A stretch of DNA of 64,000 nt from Thiodiazotropha sp037384445. Its GTDB lineage: Bacteria > Pseudomonadota > Gammaproteobacteria > Chromatiales > Chromatiaceae. Where the stretch lies: the NCBI GenBank assembly GCA_037384445.1, contig JARRNY010000021.1, forward strand, positions 18,829 through 82,828, read 5' to 3'. Of the stretch, positions 53,051 through 62,126 are shown in pieces. Position numbers and translations under genes: made by a program. Under the pieces are notes generated by a model. It was not told where the DNA came from. It saw nothing but the letters and a program-made list of their open reading frames with translations, and did no database searches. The stretch's first letter is position 1; each line of letters begins with the position of its first letter.

Positions 53051-54397
53051 TTAACGCTTGGCCTCGATTTTATCGAAATAACTCCGCTTCATGGCCTCCT
53101 CAAAGGCCTCATTACTGGCATAGTCGTAACCAAACACCGGCTGCCACAGGCGTGGGTTCTCCATACAGAGGTAGAAGAAAACCCGCCCATGCCAAGCGGC
53201 CAGGGACTGGTAGGCGAAGGAGAACATCTCCCGCTTGATCTCCTCTGGGTAGGAGAGCTTACCCTCCGCCTCCACCATCGGCATCTGCAGAACCCGACTT
53301 TTGAAGCCAGGACGATCTCGCAGTTGTTTGATCACCGGTTTGATATAGGTCAGGGTACCGAGCGAGACCATCGCTACCTCATCGACATCGAAGCTCCCGC
53401 AGAGCCGCTCGAAGATTCCGCCATAACCGGACTGCCAGCCGTCATAGCGGATCATGGGGTGGAAATGAAAACCGACCAGTGCGCCCTTATCGGCCAGCCG
53501 ACGGGCGGCATTCAGCCGTTCATCTAATGAAGCAGCGAGGTGTTCCTCGTGACTGATCACCACCTGGGGATTGAGCGACCAGGTGCAGAGCACATTGGGC
53601 GGTATCTCCCGCTTCAGCAGATGGTTGATGTTCTTCGACTTGGTCTTGAACTCCAGGATCACATTGGGATGGCGCTCGGCGAAGGCCAGCAAGGCATCGA
53701 GAATCCCCGCCTGATTGCCCCACATCAGGGAGTCGGAGGATTGACCGGTACCAATGTGGTAGTGCTTTTGCGGATCGATCTGCAACGCCGCCAGCTTCTC
53801 GGGAAAGCGGCTGTCGAAGCGTACTTCGTCGCCATGATAGAAGGACTGAATACTGCAGTAACTGCAGTCGAAACCGCAGTTCTCTACCGCGTCGAGGGTC
53901 AGCAGATTACAGCAGCGGGTGCGCGGTGAGGCCACCGGACACCAGCCCAGGCCAAGACGCTCCTTCTCCACATTGACTCGGCGAATCCTCTCGCCATTGT
54001 GGCTATTCGGGGGCGTTATCCCGGCAAAGCGGAAAGGCTTCTCCTTGAGCGCCTGCCAGTGCTGCCGCAGGTAGGAGAGGAGCTGCTGCCGACGCGGTTT
54101 CGGCGCCAATCCGGTCTCATCGAGGACGGGCCAAACACGGGCCAACTCATCCTCTCCCCACATCGCCATATCAACCGCAATATCGCAAATCTGCTTCAGT
54201 TCCTGTTGGGTAAAACGGTAGGTCAGCGCTTGTTGTTGTAAAAAAATGCGCTGACTCTCTTCGAGTCGGGACCAGCCAGCGACTTCAAGCATCGCCTGTG
54301 TCTTTTCAATCGAGTCGTGATATCTGGCCATTTTGTTGAACGCTTTATGTAGGCTGCTCACCCTGCTTCGATAGTTCGACCACTGAACGTTCTGCAA
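53051..54397 (-). CDS. Radical SAM protein of the spore-photoproduct-lyase family
   Basis: 448 residues. Radical SAM Cys motif in NCGFDCSYCSIQ (CxxxCxxC, about 172-179), followed by GTGQSSDSL and LEFKTKS, seen in SPL-family enzymes; VFFYLCMENPRLW near 400 resembles the end of SPL. The N-terminal 130 residues are helical. SPL itself repairs the spore thymine dimer; in a non-sporing gammaproteobacterium this relative may repair other DNA or nucleotide damage. Single gene upstream of der's end. Confidence 0.88.
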   Translation of the reverse strand: MQNVQWSNYRSRVSSLHKAFNKMARYHDSIEKTQAMLEVAGWSRLEESQRIFLQQQALTYRFTQQELKQICDIAVDMAMWGEDELARVWPVLDETGLAPKPRRQQLLSYLRQHWQALKEKPFRFAGITPPNSHNGERIRRVNVEKERLGLGWCPVASPRTRCCNLLTLDAVENCGFDCSYCSIQSFYHGDEVRFDSRFPEKLAALQIDPQKHYHIGTGQSSDSLMWGNQAGILDALLAFAERHPNVILEFKTKSKNINHLLKREIPPNVLCTWSLNPQVVISHEEHLAASLDERLNAARRLADKGALVGFHFHPMIRYDGWQSGYGGIFERLCGSFDVDEVAMVSLGTLTYIKPVIKQLRDRPGFKSRVLQMPMVEAEGKLSYPEEIKREMFSFAYQSLAAWHGRVFFYLCMENPRLWQPVFGYDYASNEAFEEAMKRSYFDKIEAKR

Positions 54398-54472
54398 TCA
54401 GGGCCTGGTCGAGGTCAACGCTTTCCAGCTCAGCTATTGCGGGTGTTGTCTGTGGCGTGGGTAGCGCAAGCT

Positions 54473-55861
54473 TTAGCGCTTCCTGGTAACAAACTTTTTC
54501 AGTCTCTGACGCTTCTGAACCTGACGTTTAGTCAGTTTATTCTTTTTGCCTTCGTAGGGATTCTCGCCAGAACGGAATTCAATGCGGATCGGCGTTCCCT
54601 TCAGGTTGAGTGCTTTGCGGAAACGACTTATCAGAAACCGTTTATAGCTGTCCGGGACCTCGCTGGTCTGATTACCGTGAATGACGATGATCGGCGGATT
54701 TTTGCCCCCCTGGTGGGCATAGCGCAGTTTGATGCGCCGGCCATGCACCAGGGGTGGCTGATGCTCCTGAGTGATCGCCTCCAGCAGGCGGGTCAGATCG
54801 GGCGTGGAAAGATCGCTCATGGCGCTGGCGTAGACACGCTCGACCATGCCGAAAAGATCGCCCACACCGGAACCGTGCAGGGCCGATATGAAATGGTGGC
54901 GGGCGAATCCGAGGAATGGCAGCTTGCGTTCAATCTCGGTCTTTATCCACTCCCGCTGGTCCTGACTCAAGCCATCCCATTTATTGACCACCAGGATCAG
55001 AGCACGGCCACTCTCCAGCACGTGGCCTGCCAGGGTTGCATCCTGCTCCCCCACACCCTGCTGGGCATCAAGCACCATCAGCACCACATTGGCCTGTTCG
55101 ATAGCCTGCAGCGTCTTGATGATACTGAACTTCTCGATCGCCTCCTTGATGCGGGCACGGCGCCGCACACCGGCAGTGTCGATCAACGTATAGCGGCGCT
55201 CGTTACGTTCAAACGGGATAAAGATACTGTCGCGGGTGGTTCCCGGCTGATCAAAAGCGACGACCCGCTCCTCGCCCAGCAATCGGTTGACCAGGGTCGA
55301 CTTGCCCACATTGGGCCGTCCCACCACGGCGATCTGGATGCCGGGGTCATCGGGCATCTCCTCTTCGATCGGCGGCAGCTGTTGCAGCACCGACTCGATC
55401 ATGGTCTTCACGCCGCGTCCATGGGCGGCGGCAATCAACTCAGGCTCACCGAAGCCGAGTCGATAGAAATCGCTGCCGGCCAGGTCCTCATCCAGCCCTT
55501 CACTCTTGTTCACCGCCAGCGTCACCGGTTTGCCGGTGCGTCGCAGCTCCTGGGCGATCATCTCGTCGCCACCGGTGCACCCCTCGCGGGCATCGAGCAG
55601 AAAGAGGATGTGATCGGCCTCGCCGATCGCCTGCCGCACCTGCTGCTCCATCAGCACATCGATGCCAACCTGGTCGCCACTGATACCGCCGGTATCGACC
55701 ACTACGTAGGGCTGGCTACCCAGCTTGCCGGTCCCGTACTTTCGGTCGCGGGTCAGTCCCGGCTGGTCAGCTACCAGGGCGTCACGGCTGCGGGTAAGGC
55801 GGTTGAACAGGGTCGATTTACCCACATTGGGTCGTCCAACCAAGGCGATAACAGGTAGCAT
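54473..55861 (-). CDS. der: Ribosome-assembly GTPase Der (EngA)
   Basis: Two tandem GTPase domains, 462 residues, needed for 50S maturation. GRPNVGKST appears twice (about 9 and 187), with DTGG, NKSE and NKWD motifs, and a C-terminal KH-like domain (about 355-435) ending in the basic tail KKNKLTKRQVQKRQRLKKF. Last gene of the hisS-yfgM-bamB-der group; 9 bases after bamB. Confidence 0.98.
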   Translation of the reverse strand: MLPVIALVGRPNVGKSTLFNRLTRSRDALVADQPGLTRDRKYGTGKLGSQPYVVVDTGGISGDQVGIDVLMEQQVRQAIGEADHILFLLDAREGCTGGDEMIAQELRRTGKPVTLAVNKSEGLDEDLAGSDFYRLGFGEPELIAAAHGRGVKTMIESVLQQLPPIEEEMPDDPGIQIAVVGRPNVGKSTLVNRLLGEERVVAFDQPGTTRDSIFIPFERNERRYTLIDTAGVRRRARIKEAIEKFSIIKTLQAIEQANVVLMVLDAQQGVGEQDATLAGHVLESGRALILVVNKWDGLSQDQREWIKTEIERKLPFLGFARHHFISALHGSGVGDLFGMVERVYASAMSDLSTPDLTRLLEAITQEHQPPLVHGRRIKLRYAHQGGKNPPIIVIHGNQTSEVPDSYKRFLISRFRKALNLKGTPIRIEFRSGENPYEGKKNKLTKRQVQKRQRLKKFVTRKR

Positions 55862-55870
55862 GGGATAGGC

Positions 55871-57034
55871 TCAGGGAGAATCGGTTTCAATCGGTTCCGC
55901 CCGCAGGGCAGAGAGAGTGCCGCCATCATCCAGCACATAGACGATGCCGTCACGCACCAGTGGCTTGGTGCGGATGGCGTCACCACCAATCCGATCGCGG
56001 GCCAGCAGTTTACCATCGTACTGCGAGAGCCAATGGAGATAGCCGTCGTAGTCCCCTACCACCAGGTAACCGTCCACCATAGCGGGAGCGGAGAGGCGTC
56101 TTGCATGCAGCGCTTTCTGCTGCCACAAGGTGGCGCCATTGGTCGCATCAAGGGACCAGATGTAATCGGACTCGTCAGTGACATAGAGCTGGCGCCAGTC
56201 GGCATCCAGCCCCGCATGGGAGGAGATCTCCCTCCGCCACAGCACCACGCCACTGACTTCCGAGACCGCCGCCAGCTCACCATGATAGGCAGCGGCGTAA
56301 ACCGTCCCTTCCACCAATTTCAGCTCGGCGTCGATATCGACCACCCGCTCCAGTTCGGTACGCCCGGTCGGTGCTGTAATCAAAGCTTCCCAGTTGGGTG
56401 CACCGCTGTCGGGTGAAAGGGCGACCAGCTTGCCGTCGGCAAAACCCAACAGCACCTGAGTCTCATGCAGAATAGGTGAACTGTCACCGCGCAGGGTCAG
56501 CACCGGCACCTTACGATCATAGACCCAGCGCGACTCACCACTGTCGGCGCTGAAGGAGGTGACCCGGCCGTCTATGGTCCGGCAGATCACACTACCCCGC
56601 CCGATGGCTGGCACTGAGAGCACTTCACTGCTGACCCGCTTACGCCAACGCTCACTTCCGTCGTTGGCATCCAGCACAATCAACTCAGCCTCCTGAGTAC
56701 CGATTGCCAGCAGTCCATCATTGACGCCGGGACCGCCACTGACCGGCACGTCCAGATCCACGGACCAGATTTTTTTACCGGTTGCCGCTTCCAGAGCGGT
56801 GATCTCACCGGAGGGTTCCGCTATGAAGAGCCGGTCTCCATCCAGTGCGGGCATGATTTTGAGAAACGCTCCCCCACTGCCTTCGAAGGAATCGCTCCAA
56901 AGCGTGCGGATTTTGAGCTGGGACTCCAGATCCACCAGCTCAGCCGGTGGATCGGTGTTGTCTTTAGCCGAAAAGGCGCTGCAGCCGGTCAGGATCAGCA
57001 GCATCAGCGGCCACAGGAGGCGCAGGGTTTTCAT
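55871..57034 (-). CDS. bamB: Outer-membrane assembly lipoprotein BamB
   Basis: Eight-bladed beta-propeller lipoprotein of the BAM complex, 387 residues. Lipobox LTGCS at about residue 17. Repeated PQQ-like blades: ALEAATGKKIWSVDL, VLDANDGSERWRKR, SLDATNGATLWQQK. Four bases after yfgM, nine before der: a conserved group. Confidence 0.96.
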   Translation of the reverse strand: MKTLRLLWPLMLLILTGCSAFSAKDNTDPPAELVDLESQLKIRTLWSDSFEGSGGAFLKIMPALDGDRLFIAEPSGEITALEAATGKKIWSVDLDVPVSGGPGVNDGLLAIGTQEAELIVLDANDGSERWRKRVSSEVLSVPAIGRGSVICRTIDGRVTSFSADSGESRWVYDRKVPVLTLRGDSSPILHETQVLLGFADGKLVALSPDSGAPNWEALITAPTGRTELERVVDIDAELKLVEGTVYAAAYHGELAAVSEVSGVVLWRREISSHAGLDADWRQLYVTDESDYIWSLDATNGATLWQQKALHARRLSAPAMVDGYLVVGDYDGYLHWLSQYDGKLLARDRIGGDAIRTKPLVRDGIVYVLDDGGTLSALRAEPIETDSP

Positions 57035-57038
57035 CGTA

Positions 57039-57668
57039 TCAGGGATTCGCCACAGCCAGGTCGTCCAGCTTCATCTGCAACAGGTTCCGGTTGCTGGTCT
57101 CCTGGGTCATAGCCAGCGTGTAGGCTGTGTAGGCAGCCTGCTTGTCGCCACGCTCAGCAGCGATGTCACCCCGCAGCTGGGCAAAATCACCGGCATAGCC
57201 ACCCGTTTCCACGGCGGCAAGTTTCTCGGCACCGTCAAGATCCCCATCACTCAGGAGGATACGCGCCAGATTGAGCTGCGCCTGTTGCTTCAGCGACTCG
57301 TTGTCAGCCTGCGCCATCGCCCACTCCAACTGTGATCGCGCTGCCGCCGAATCCCCCTGTTCCAGCTTCAGTTTGGCCTGGGTCAGGGCAGCGAAGACCG
57401 CGTAGCTGCTGCCGTCGTACTCAAGCCGCAGCAGTTCCGCCTGTTTGGAGGCAGATTCATCTTTGCCCTGCTGCTCAGCGTTGACCAGCTGACTGAAGGC
57501 GAGCGAGGCGTCCTGACCGACGCGATCCTGATAGTTGCCCCAGGCCTGCCAGCCAAAGACACCGCCAAGTCCGATGACCACACCGGCAATGATGGATGTG
57601 CCGTTCTCCTTCCACCAGCGCTTTAGTGCCTCGACCTGCTCTTCTTCGGTCTGATATCCGCTCATCAT
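57039..57668 (-). CDS. yfgM: YfgM-family ancillary SecYEG translocon subunit
   Basis: 209 residues: short cytoplasmic start (YQTEEEQVEALKRWWKENG), one membrane helix (about 23-41, IIAGVVIGLGGVFGWQAW) and a periplasmic TPR-like region. E. coli YfgM links SecYEG with periplasmic chaperones. Gene place hisS-yfgM-bamB supports the call. First or second Met may be the start. Confidence 0.93.
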   Translation of the reverse strand: MMSGYQTEEEQVEALKRWWKENGTSIIAGVVIGLGGVFGWQAWGNYQDRVGQDASLAFSQLVNAEQQGKDESASKQAELLRLEYDGSSYAVFAALTQAKLKLEQGDSAAARSQLEWAMAQADNESLKQQAQLNLARILLSDGDLDGAEKLAAVETGGYAGDFAQLRGDIAAERGDKQAAYTAYTLAMTQETSNRNLLQMKLDDLAVANP

Positions 57669-57742
57669 TCCAATCCTGTCTCAGTTTTAGTGTTTCTGTT
57701 TAACCCGCCAACCACTCTATGGGTGGCAGCCTCGCCATGCAA

Positions 57743-59011
57743 TCAAAGCATGGCTGTCAATCTCTCCGGCAGCTCTTCCAGCCGCACCTGCAGCTGCTCA
57801 CCCGCCTCCCGCAGAGGCTTAAGACCCGCTTCGCCCCGGGCAAGTTCATCATCGCCCAAAACCAATGCATAGCGGGCATTGCTCTTGTCCGCCTTCTTAA
57901 ACTGGCTTTTGAAGCTGCCGCCCCCGCAGTGAACGATCAAGCGCAGCCCTGGCAGCTGGTCACGCAGGCTTTCAGCCAGTTGCATAGCGCGCTGCTGCGC
58001 GGCCTCGCCCATGGCGATCATGTAGAGATCCACACCCGGAAGCCGCTGCGCAATGTCGGTCGTCTCCAGCAGGGCGATCAGGCGCTCGAGGCCCATCGCG
58101 AAACCGACCGCGCTGGCGGCGCGCCCCCCCAACTGCTCGACCAGGCCGTCATAACGGCCACCGGCACAAACAGTACCTTGCGCGCCCAGCTGGTCAGTGA
58201 CCCATTCGAAGACCGTGCGACTGTAGTAGTCGAGCCCGCGAACCAGCCGCGGGTTGAGCACATAGGCCACCCCCGCCTCGTCGAGACCACGACGCAAGGC
58301 GTCAAAATGGTCCAGGGATGCCTGCTCGAGATGTTCCATCAGGGTCGGTGCTTCAGCCACCACCGCCGCCATATCCGGATTCTTGGTGTCGAGTATGCGC
58401 AGCGGGTTACCCTCCAGGCGGCGCCGACTGTCCTCGTCGAGTTCGTCGATGCGGCTCTGGAAATAGTCCACCAGATGTTGCCGATAGCGGCTGCGCTCCT
58501 CCGCGGTGCCCAGGGTGTTGAGCTGCAGCTCCAATCCCTCGAGACCAAGTTCTCGCCAGAGACGGGCGGTAATCAGGATCAGCTCAAGATCAATATCCGG
58601 ACCCTGCATACCGTAGGTCTCGACGCCGATCTGGTGGAACTGCCGATAGCGCCCCTTCTGCGGCCGCTCATGGCGAAACATGGGGCCCTGATACCAGAGC
58701 CGCTGAGTCTGGTTAAACAGCAGGCCGTTCTCCAACCCTGCCCGCACGCAACCGGCCGTACCCTCGGGACGCAAGGTCAGGCTGTCGCCATTGCGATCAT
58801 CGAAGGTATACATCTCCTTCTCGACAATATCGGTCACCTCGCCGATCGAACGCTTAAAGAGTTCGGTCATCTCGACAATGGGCATGCGAATCTCTTCATA
58901 CCCATAGCGGGCAAGTACATCGCGTACCCGGTCCTCGAGGTACTGCCAGAGGGGTGTCTGTTGGGGCAGGATGTCTTTCATCCCGCGAATGGCCTGGATT
59001 TGCTTTGCCAT
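57743..59011 (-). CDS. hisS: Histidyl-tRNA synthetase
   Basis: Class II aminoacyl-tRNA synthetase, 422 residues. Opens IQAIRGMKDILP; motif 2 RHERPQKGRYRQFHQIG; HisA signature GLDYYSRTVFEW; motif 3 GFAMGLERL. C-terminal anticodon domain from about 325. In the usual gammaproteobacterial place before yfgM, but ispG, which often lies just upstream, is missing here. Confidence 0.98.
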   Translation of the reverse strand: MAKQIQAIRGMKDILPQQTPLWQYLEDRVRDVLARYGYEEIRMPIVEMTELFKRSIGEVTDIVEKEMYTFDDRNGDSLTLRPEGTAGCVRAGLENGLLFNQTQRLWYQGPMFRHERPQKGRYRQFHQIGVETYGMQGPDIDLELILITARLWRELGLEGLELQLNTLGTAEERSRYRQHLVDYFQSRIDELDEDSRRRLEGNPLRILDTKNPDMAAVVAEAPTLMEHLEQASLDHFDALRRGLDEAGVAYVLNPRLVRGLDYYSRTVFEWVTDQLGAQGTVCAGGRYDGLVEQLGGRAASAVGFAMGLERLIALLETTDIAQRLPGVDLYMIAMGEAAQQRAMQLAESLRDQLPGLRLIVHCGGGSFKSQFKKADKSNARYALVLGDDELARGEAGLKPLREAGEQLQVRLEELPERLTAML

Positions 59012-59114
59012 CAGTGAAGCGCGTTACGTCGAAAAGGGGTTGAGAATAAAGCGCAGAAGATTACCACGGATAGCCCATGACTACCTAGGGCCTACCCCTG
59101 ATATGGGCCAGTGC

Positions 59115-60137
59115 TTACAGCTTCGACGGATCGAGGGTGAATCGAGCCACCTTGCCGCGGGTATGCTGCTGCAGATTGTAGGCCTCGCCATTGACGCTCA
59201 GGCGGGCGACCTTGATATCGCCAATCACCACCCGGAAGGGACCGAGCTGGGTATCCAGACTGCGCCGTGTCCCCTCACGCATGACACCGATGATACGTGT
59301 TCTACCATTGACGTCGCGCACCTCCACCCAGCAGGGACCGGTAAACTCGAAGACCACCATGCCAGCTACCGCCGATTGCGCCGGCGATGTTTGCGGGCCA
59401 CTCGTTTCGAGTGACGGCAGCTCGTCGCTGACAGCCGGGTATGAGGGGGCTTCGACCATGGGCGCGGTTTCGACCTCAGGCTCTGAAGATAGCGGTGAAG
59501 AGCCGATGGCGGGCTCGGGCTGCGAGGTGAAATCGGCAGACGGAACGATGCGATTATCCAGCGTCGCCGGAGCAGGCTCATCCGGCTCATCCTGAACCGC
59601 CGGGGAGGCCTGGTCAGGCGCAAGACTCAGCGCATCCTCTGCTGCAGGTGAGAAACCTGGTTCGATCATATCGGGCGTTTCTTCAGCCGTTGCAGGCGGC
59701 TCGGCCGGGTTCATGCGTCCCTGCCACCAGAAGAAGATCAACACACCCACCGCCAGCAACACGCCCCATGCGGTATAGCGAATCAGCCGATGATCGCTGT
59801 GCAGCTCCCGGGCCACATCATCAGGCTGGTTTCTCGGCAGGGGTTGCTGATCGGGATCCGGTTGAAGATCCTGATAAGCGCGGATAACCGCCGTTTCATC
59901 GACTCCGAGCAGGCGTGCATAGTTTTTCAGGTAGCCTTGTACGAATACCGCAGCCGGCAGTTTTTCATAATCATCCCACTCCAGGGCCTGGATCATCTCC
60001 TGGCTCAGATGCAGCTGAGCCGCCATCTTAGATTGCTCCAGCCCCTTGCGCTCCCTCGCCTTGCGTAGCTGGGAACCGGGTCCGTCGATGGTGTTCTCTG
60101 CCGGGACCTTCTCTTCCGGGTTGGTTTTGTGCTTCAT
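59115..60137 (-). CDS. rodZ: Cytoskeletal regulator RodZ
   Basis: 340 residues. N-terminal helix-turn-helix (about 23-88: GSQLRKARERKGLEQSKMA; LGVDETAVIRAYQ) that binds MreB, basic stretch, one membrane helix (about 121-141, GVLLAVGVLIFFWW), a Pro/Glu/Ser-rich periplasmic linker (about 142-265) and a C-terminal DUF4115 beta domain (EFTGPCWVEVRDVNGRTRI). Keeps rod shape. One-base overlap with pilF. Confidence 0.95.
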   Translation of the reverse strand: MKHKTNPEEKVPAENTIDGPGSQLRKARERKGLEQSKMAAQLHLSQEMIQALEWDDYEKLPAAVFVQGYLKNYARLLGVDETAVIRAYQDLQPDPDQQPLPRNQPDDVARELHSDHRLIRYTAWGVLLAVGVLIFFWWQGRMNPAEPPATAEETPDMIEPGFSPAAEDALSLAPDQASPAVQDEPDEPAPATLDNRIVPSADFTSQPEPAIGSSPLSSEPEVETAPMVEAPSYPAVSDELPSLETSGPQTSPAQSAVAGMVVFEFTGPCWVEVRDVNGRTRIIGVMREGTRRSLDTQLGPFRVVIGDIKVARLSVNGEAYNLQQHTRGKVARFTLDPSKL

Positions 60138-60919
60138 TACTGCCGTTCCGCCTGGTTGAGAGCCTGAATTTCCGGTGCATCCGGAAACTCCTTCAGGAGT
60201 CGGCGCTTATACTCCACAGCCTTGATACGATCGCCCAGCCGTTGCTCTACCCTCACGCCAAGCCAGAGGGAAGCGGCAGTGGCGGGCACTTCGCTGTGAA
60301 AGCGTTCCAGGTAGGCACGGGCTATCATATCGTTCTTCTGTTCAAAGGAGAGTTCAGCCATCTTAAAGAGGGCCGGGGAGTAGCGTGCGTTGCTAGTCAG
60401 GGCCCGTCGGTAATACTTCTCGGCCGCCACCTTGTCACCTGCCCGCTGCGAGCAGAGACCCGCATTGGTAAGTGCCACCCATGGCGTCGGGTAGAGCGGG
60501 TTGTCGAGCGCCAGATCGAACTCCTGCAACGCGCGCTCATACTGATTCTGCTTGCAGAAGAAACTACCGCGGGCATTGCGGATGTAGGGATCTCTGGGAT
60601 CGAGAGCCGCTGCCTGGTCATAGTACTTGGCAGCCTGATCCGACTCTCCGAGACGCTCGTAAAGAATGGCCAGGACATTGTGCGCATCCGGACTCTGCGG
60701 GTCGACCTCGATCGCTTTGCGCAGCTTTTTCAGAGCCACCGCATCCTGGCCATCGCGCATATAGGCAATACCCATCTCGACATAGATCTTAGCCGGGCTT
60801 TCGCCCCGATCCACGCCCAGGTTGCCAGTGGCGTCATTGCTGCCGACTGTGGCGCAAGCGGAGAGTATCGCCAACAGAAATGCGCTGATAAGAAGACGTG
60901 TCAGTTGCTGAACCATCAT
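60137..60919 (-). CDS. pilW: Type IV pilus biogenesis TPR lipoprotein PilF/PilW
   Basis: 260 residues. Lipobox LSACA at about 22, then six TPR repeats (about 45-255; AYMRDGQDAVALKKLRKAIE, LAILYERLGESDQAAKYYDQ). PilF/PilW brings the PilQ secretin to the outer membrane. Gene order rlmN-pilF-rodZ is the conserved one. Overlaps rlmN by 4 nt. Confidence 0.95.
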   Translation of the reverse strand: MMVQQLTRLLISAFLLAILSACATVGSNDATGNLGVDRGESPAKIYVEMGIAYMRDGQDAVALKKLRKAIEVDPQSPDAHNVLAILYERLGESDQAAKYYDQAAALDPRDPYIRNARGSFFCKQNQYERALQEFDLALDNPLYPTPWVALTNAGLCSQRAGDKVAAEKYYRRALTSNARYSPALFKMAELSFEQKNDMIARAYLERFHSEVPATAASLWLGVRVEQRLGDRIKAVEYKRRLLKEFPDAPEIQALNQAERQ

Positions 60920-62010
60920 GAAACATTCACCTTCAGAGACTCGTTTGCTGCCCGTCGCAGCTCACGCCGGCTGCGATCCTTGACCTTACCCACCAACTGC
61001 CCGCAAGCGGCATCGATGTCGTCACCACGAGTTTTACGGGTGGTGGCGATAATGCCGGAGCGCTTTAAACGCTGACGGAATGCCTCAACCCGTTCGGGCG
61101 GAGAGACTTGATATTGGCTGCCGGGAAAAGGGTTGAAGGGAATCAGATTGACCTTTGAGGGGGTTCCCTCCAGCAGCCGGATCAGGGCCTTGGCATGCTG
61201 CAGGCTATCGTTGACGCCGTCGAGCATGACGTACTCCCAAGTCACCTTGCGCCGCTTGTCACCGCGAACGAATTCCCGGCAGGCGGGGATCAACTCCTCC
61301 AGCGGATACTTGCGGTTGATCGGTACCAGCTCATCGCGCAGAGCGTTATCCGGGGCATGCAGCGAGACCGCCAGGCTGATGTCGCAGAGCTGTTTCAACT
61401 TGTTCAGCGCCGGCACAATCCCCGAAGTACTGACGGTGACCCGGTACTTGGAGACCATATAGGCCAGGTCGTCCTGCATGATATTCATCGCCGTCACTAC
61501 GGCATCGAAGTTGGCCAGGGGCTCGCCCATGCCCATCATGACAATGTTGCTGGGTGGCGACCCCAGCTCGCGGGCGGCGATCCAGACCTGACCGATGATC
61601 TCCGCCACACTCAGGTTACGATTGAAACCCTGCTGAGCCGTGGAACAGAAAGAGCAGTCGAGGGCGCAACCCACCTGGGAAGAGACGCAGATGGTACTGC
61701 GCCCGTCATCCGGAATATAGACCGTCTCGATGCGCTGGCCGTCCTCGAGCTCGATCAGCCACTTGCGGGTCCCATCGAGGGCCGGCTGCACGAAAATCAG
61801 TTCGGGGATACGGATCTCCGCCACCTGCTGCAACTGCTCCCTTAGCCGCTTGGAGATGTCAGTCATGGCTTCAAAGTCGGTGACACCGTGTTTATGGATC
61901 CACTTGAAGACGTTACGCCCGTGGAACGCTTTGCTGCCGAGATCCTGGAAAAACGTCTCCATCTGGCGGCAATCGAGATCGAGCAGATTGGTTTTCGTCT
62001 CAGTGGTCAA
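60916..62010 (-). CDS. rlmN: 23S rRNA/tRNA adenine-C2 methyltransferase RlmN
   Basis: Radical SAM enzyme that methylates A2503 of 23S rRNA and A37 of some tRNAs. CALDCSFCSTAQQGF holds the cluster Cys; VMMGMGEPLANFD follows; the methyl-carrying Cys is in DIDAACGQL near the end. The TTG at 62010 (364 residues) is preferred, because homologues start close to the TKTNLLDL stretch; an ATG at 62073 would add 21 unlike residues. Confidence 0.95.
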   Translation of the reverse strand: MTTETKTNLLDLDCRQMETFFQDLGSKAFHGRNVFKWIHKHGVTDFEAMTDISKRLREQLQQVAEIRIPELIFVQPALDGTRKWLIELEDGQRIETVYIPDDGRSTICVSSQVGCALDCSFCSTAQQGFNRNLSVAEIIGQVWIAARELGSPPSNIVMMGMGEPLANFDAVVTAMNIMQDDLAYMVSKYRVTVSTSGIVPALNKLKQLCDISLAVSLHAPDNALRDELVPINRKYPLEELIPACREFVRGDKRRKVTWEYVMLDGVNDSLQHAKALIRLLEGTPSKVNLIPFNPFPGSQYQVSPPERVEAFRQRLKRSGIIATTRKTRGDDIDAACGQLVGKVKDRSRRELRRAANESLKVNVS

Positions 62011-62126
62011 TGGAGTCTTTTCCCGGCCTGGTGAGCCAAAGTGATGTCGAACAAAAAAACCATAAAATAACAACGCGTTAGTTTAGCCCTGGGAGGGCTG
62101 GCTGGCAATCAGCCGATAGCGGGGGC

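Noticed and set aside
24773..53055. A shared 15-base word CCAGGGCCTGTTAAC near 24773 and 53041, each just after a minus-strand gene
   Set aside because: Only two copies and one includes the stop codon itself; could be chance or the stub of an old repeat. Not enough to call an element.
54437..55858. A 473-residue plus-strand open frame opposite der
   Set aside because: Der on the minus strand is complete with all GTPase motifs; the plus frame is its shadow.
57719..59017. A 432-residue plus-strand open frame opposite hisS
   Set aside because: HisS is complete with class II motifs; the plus frame has no family features.
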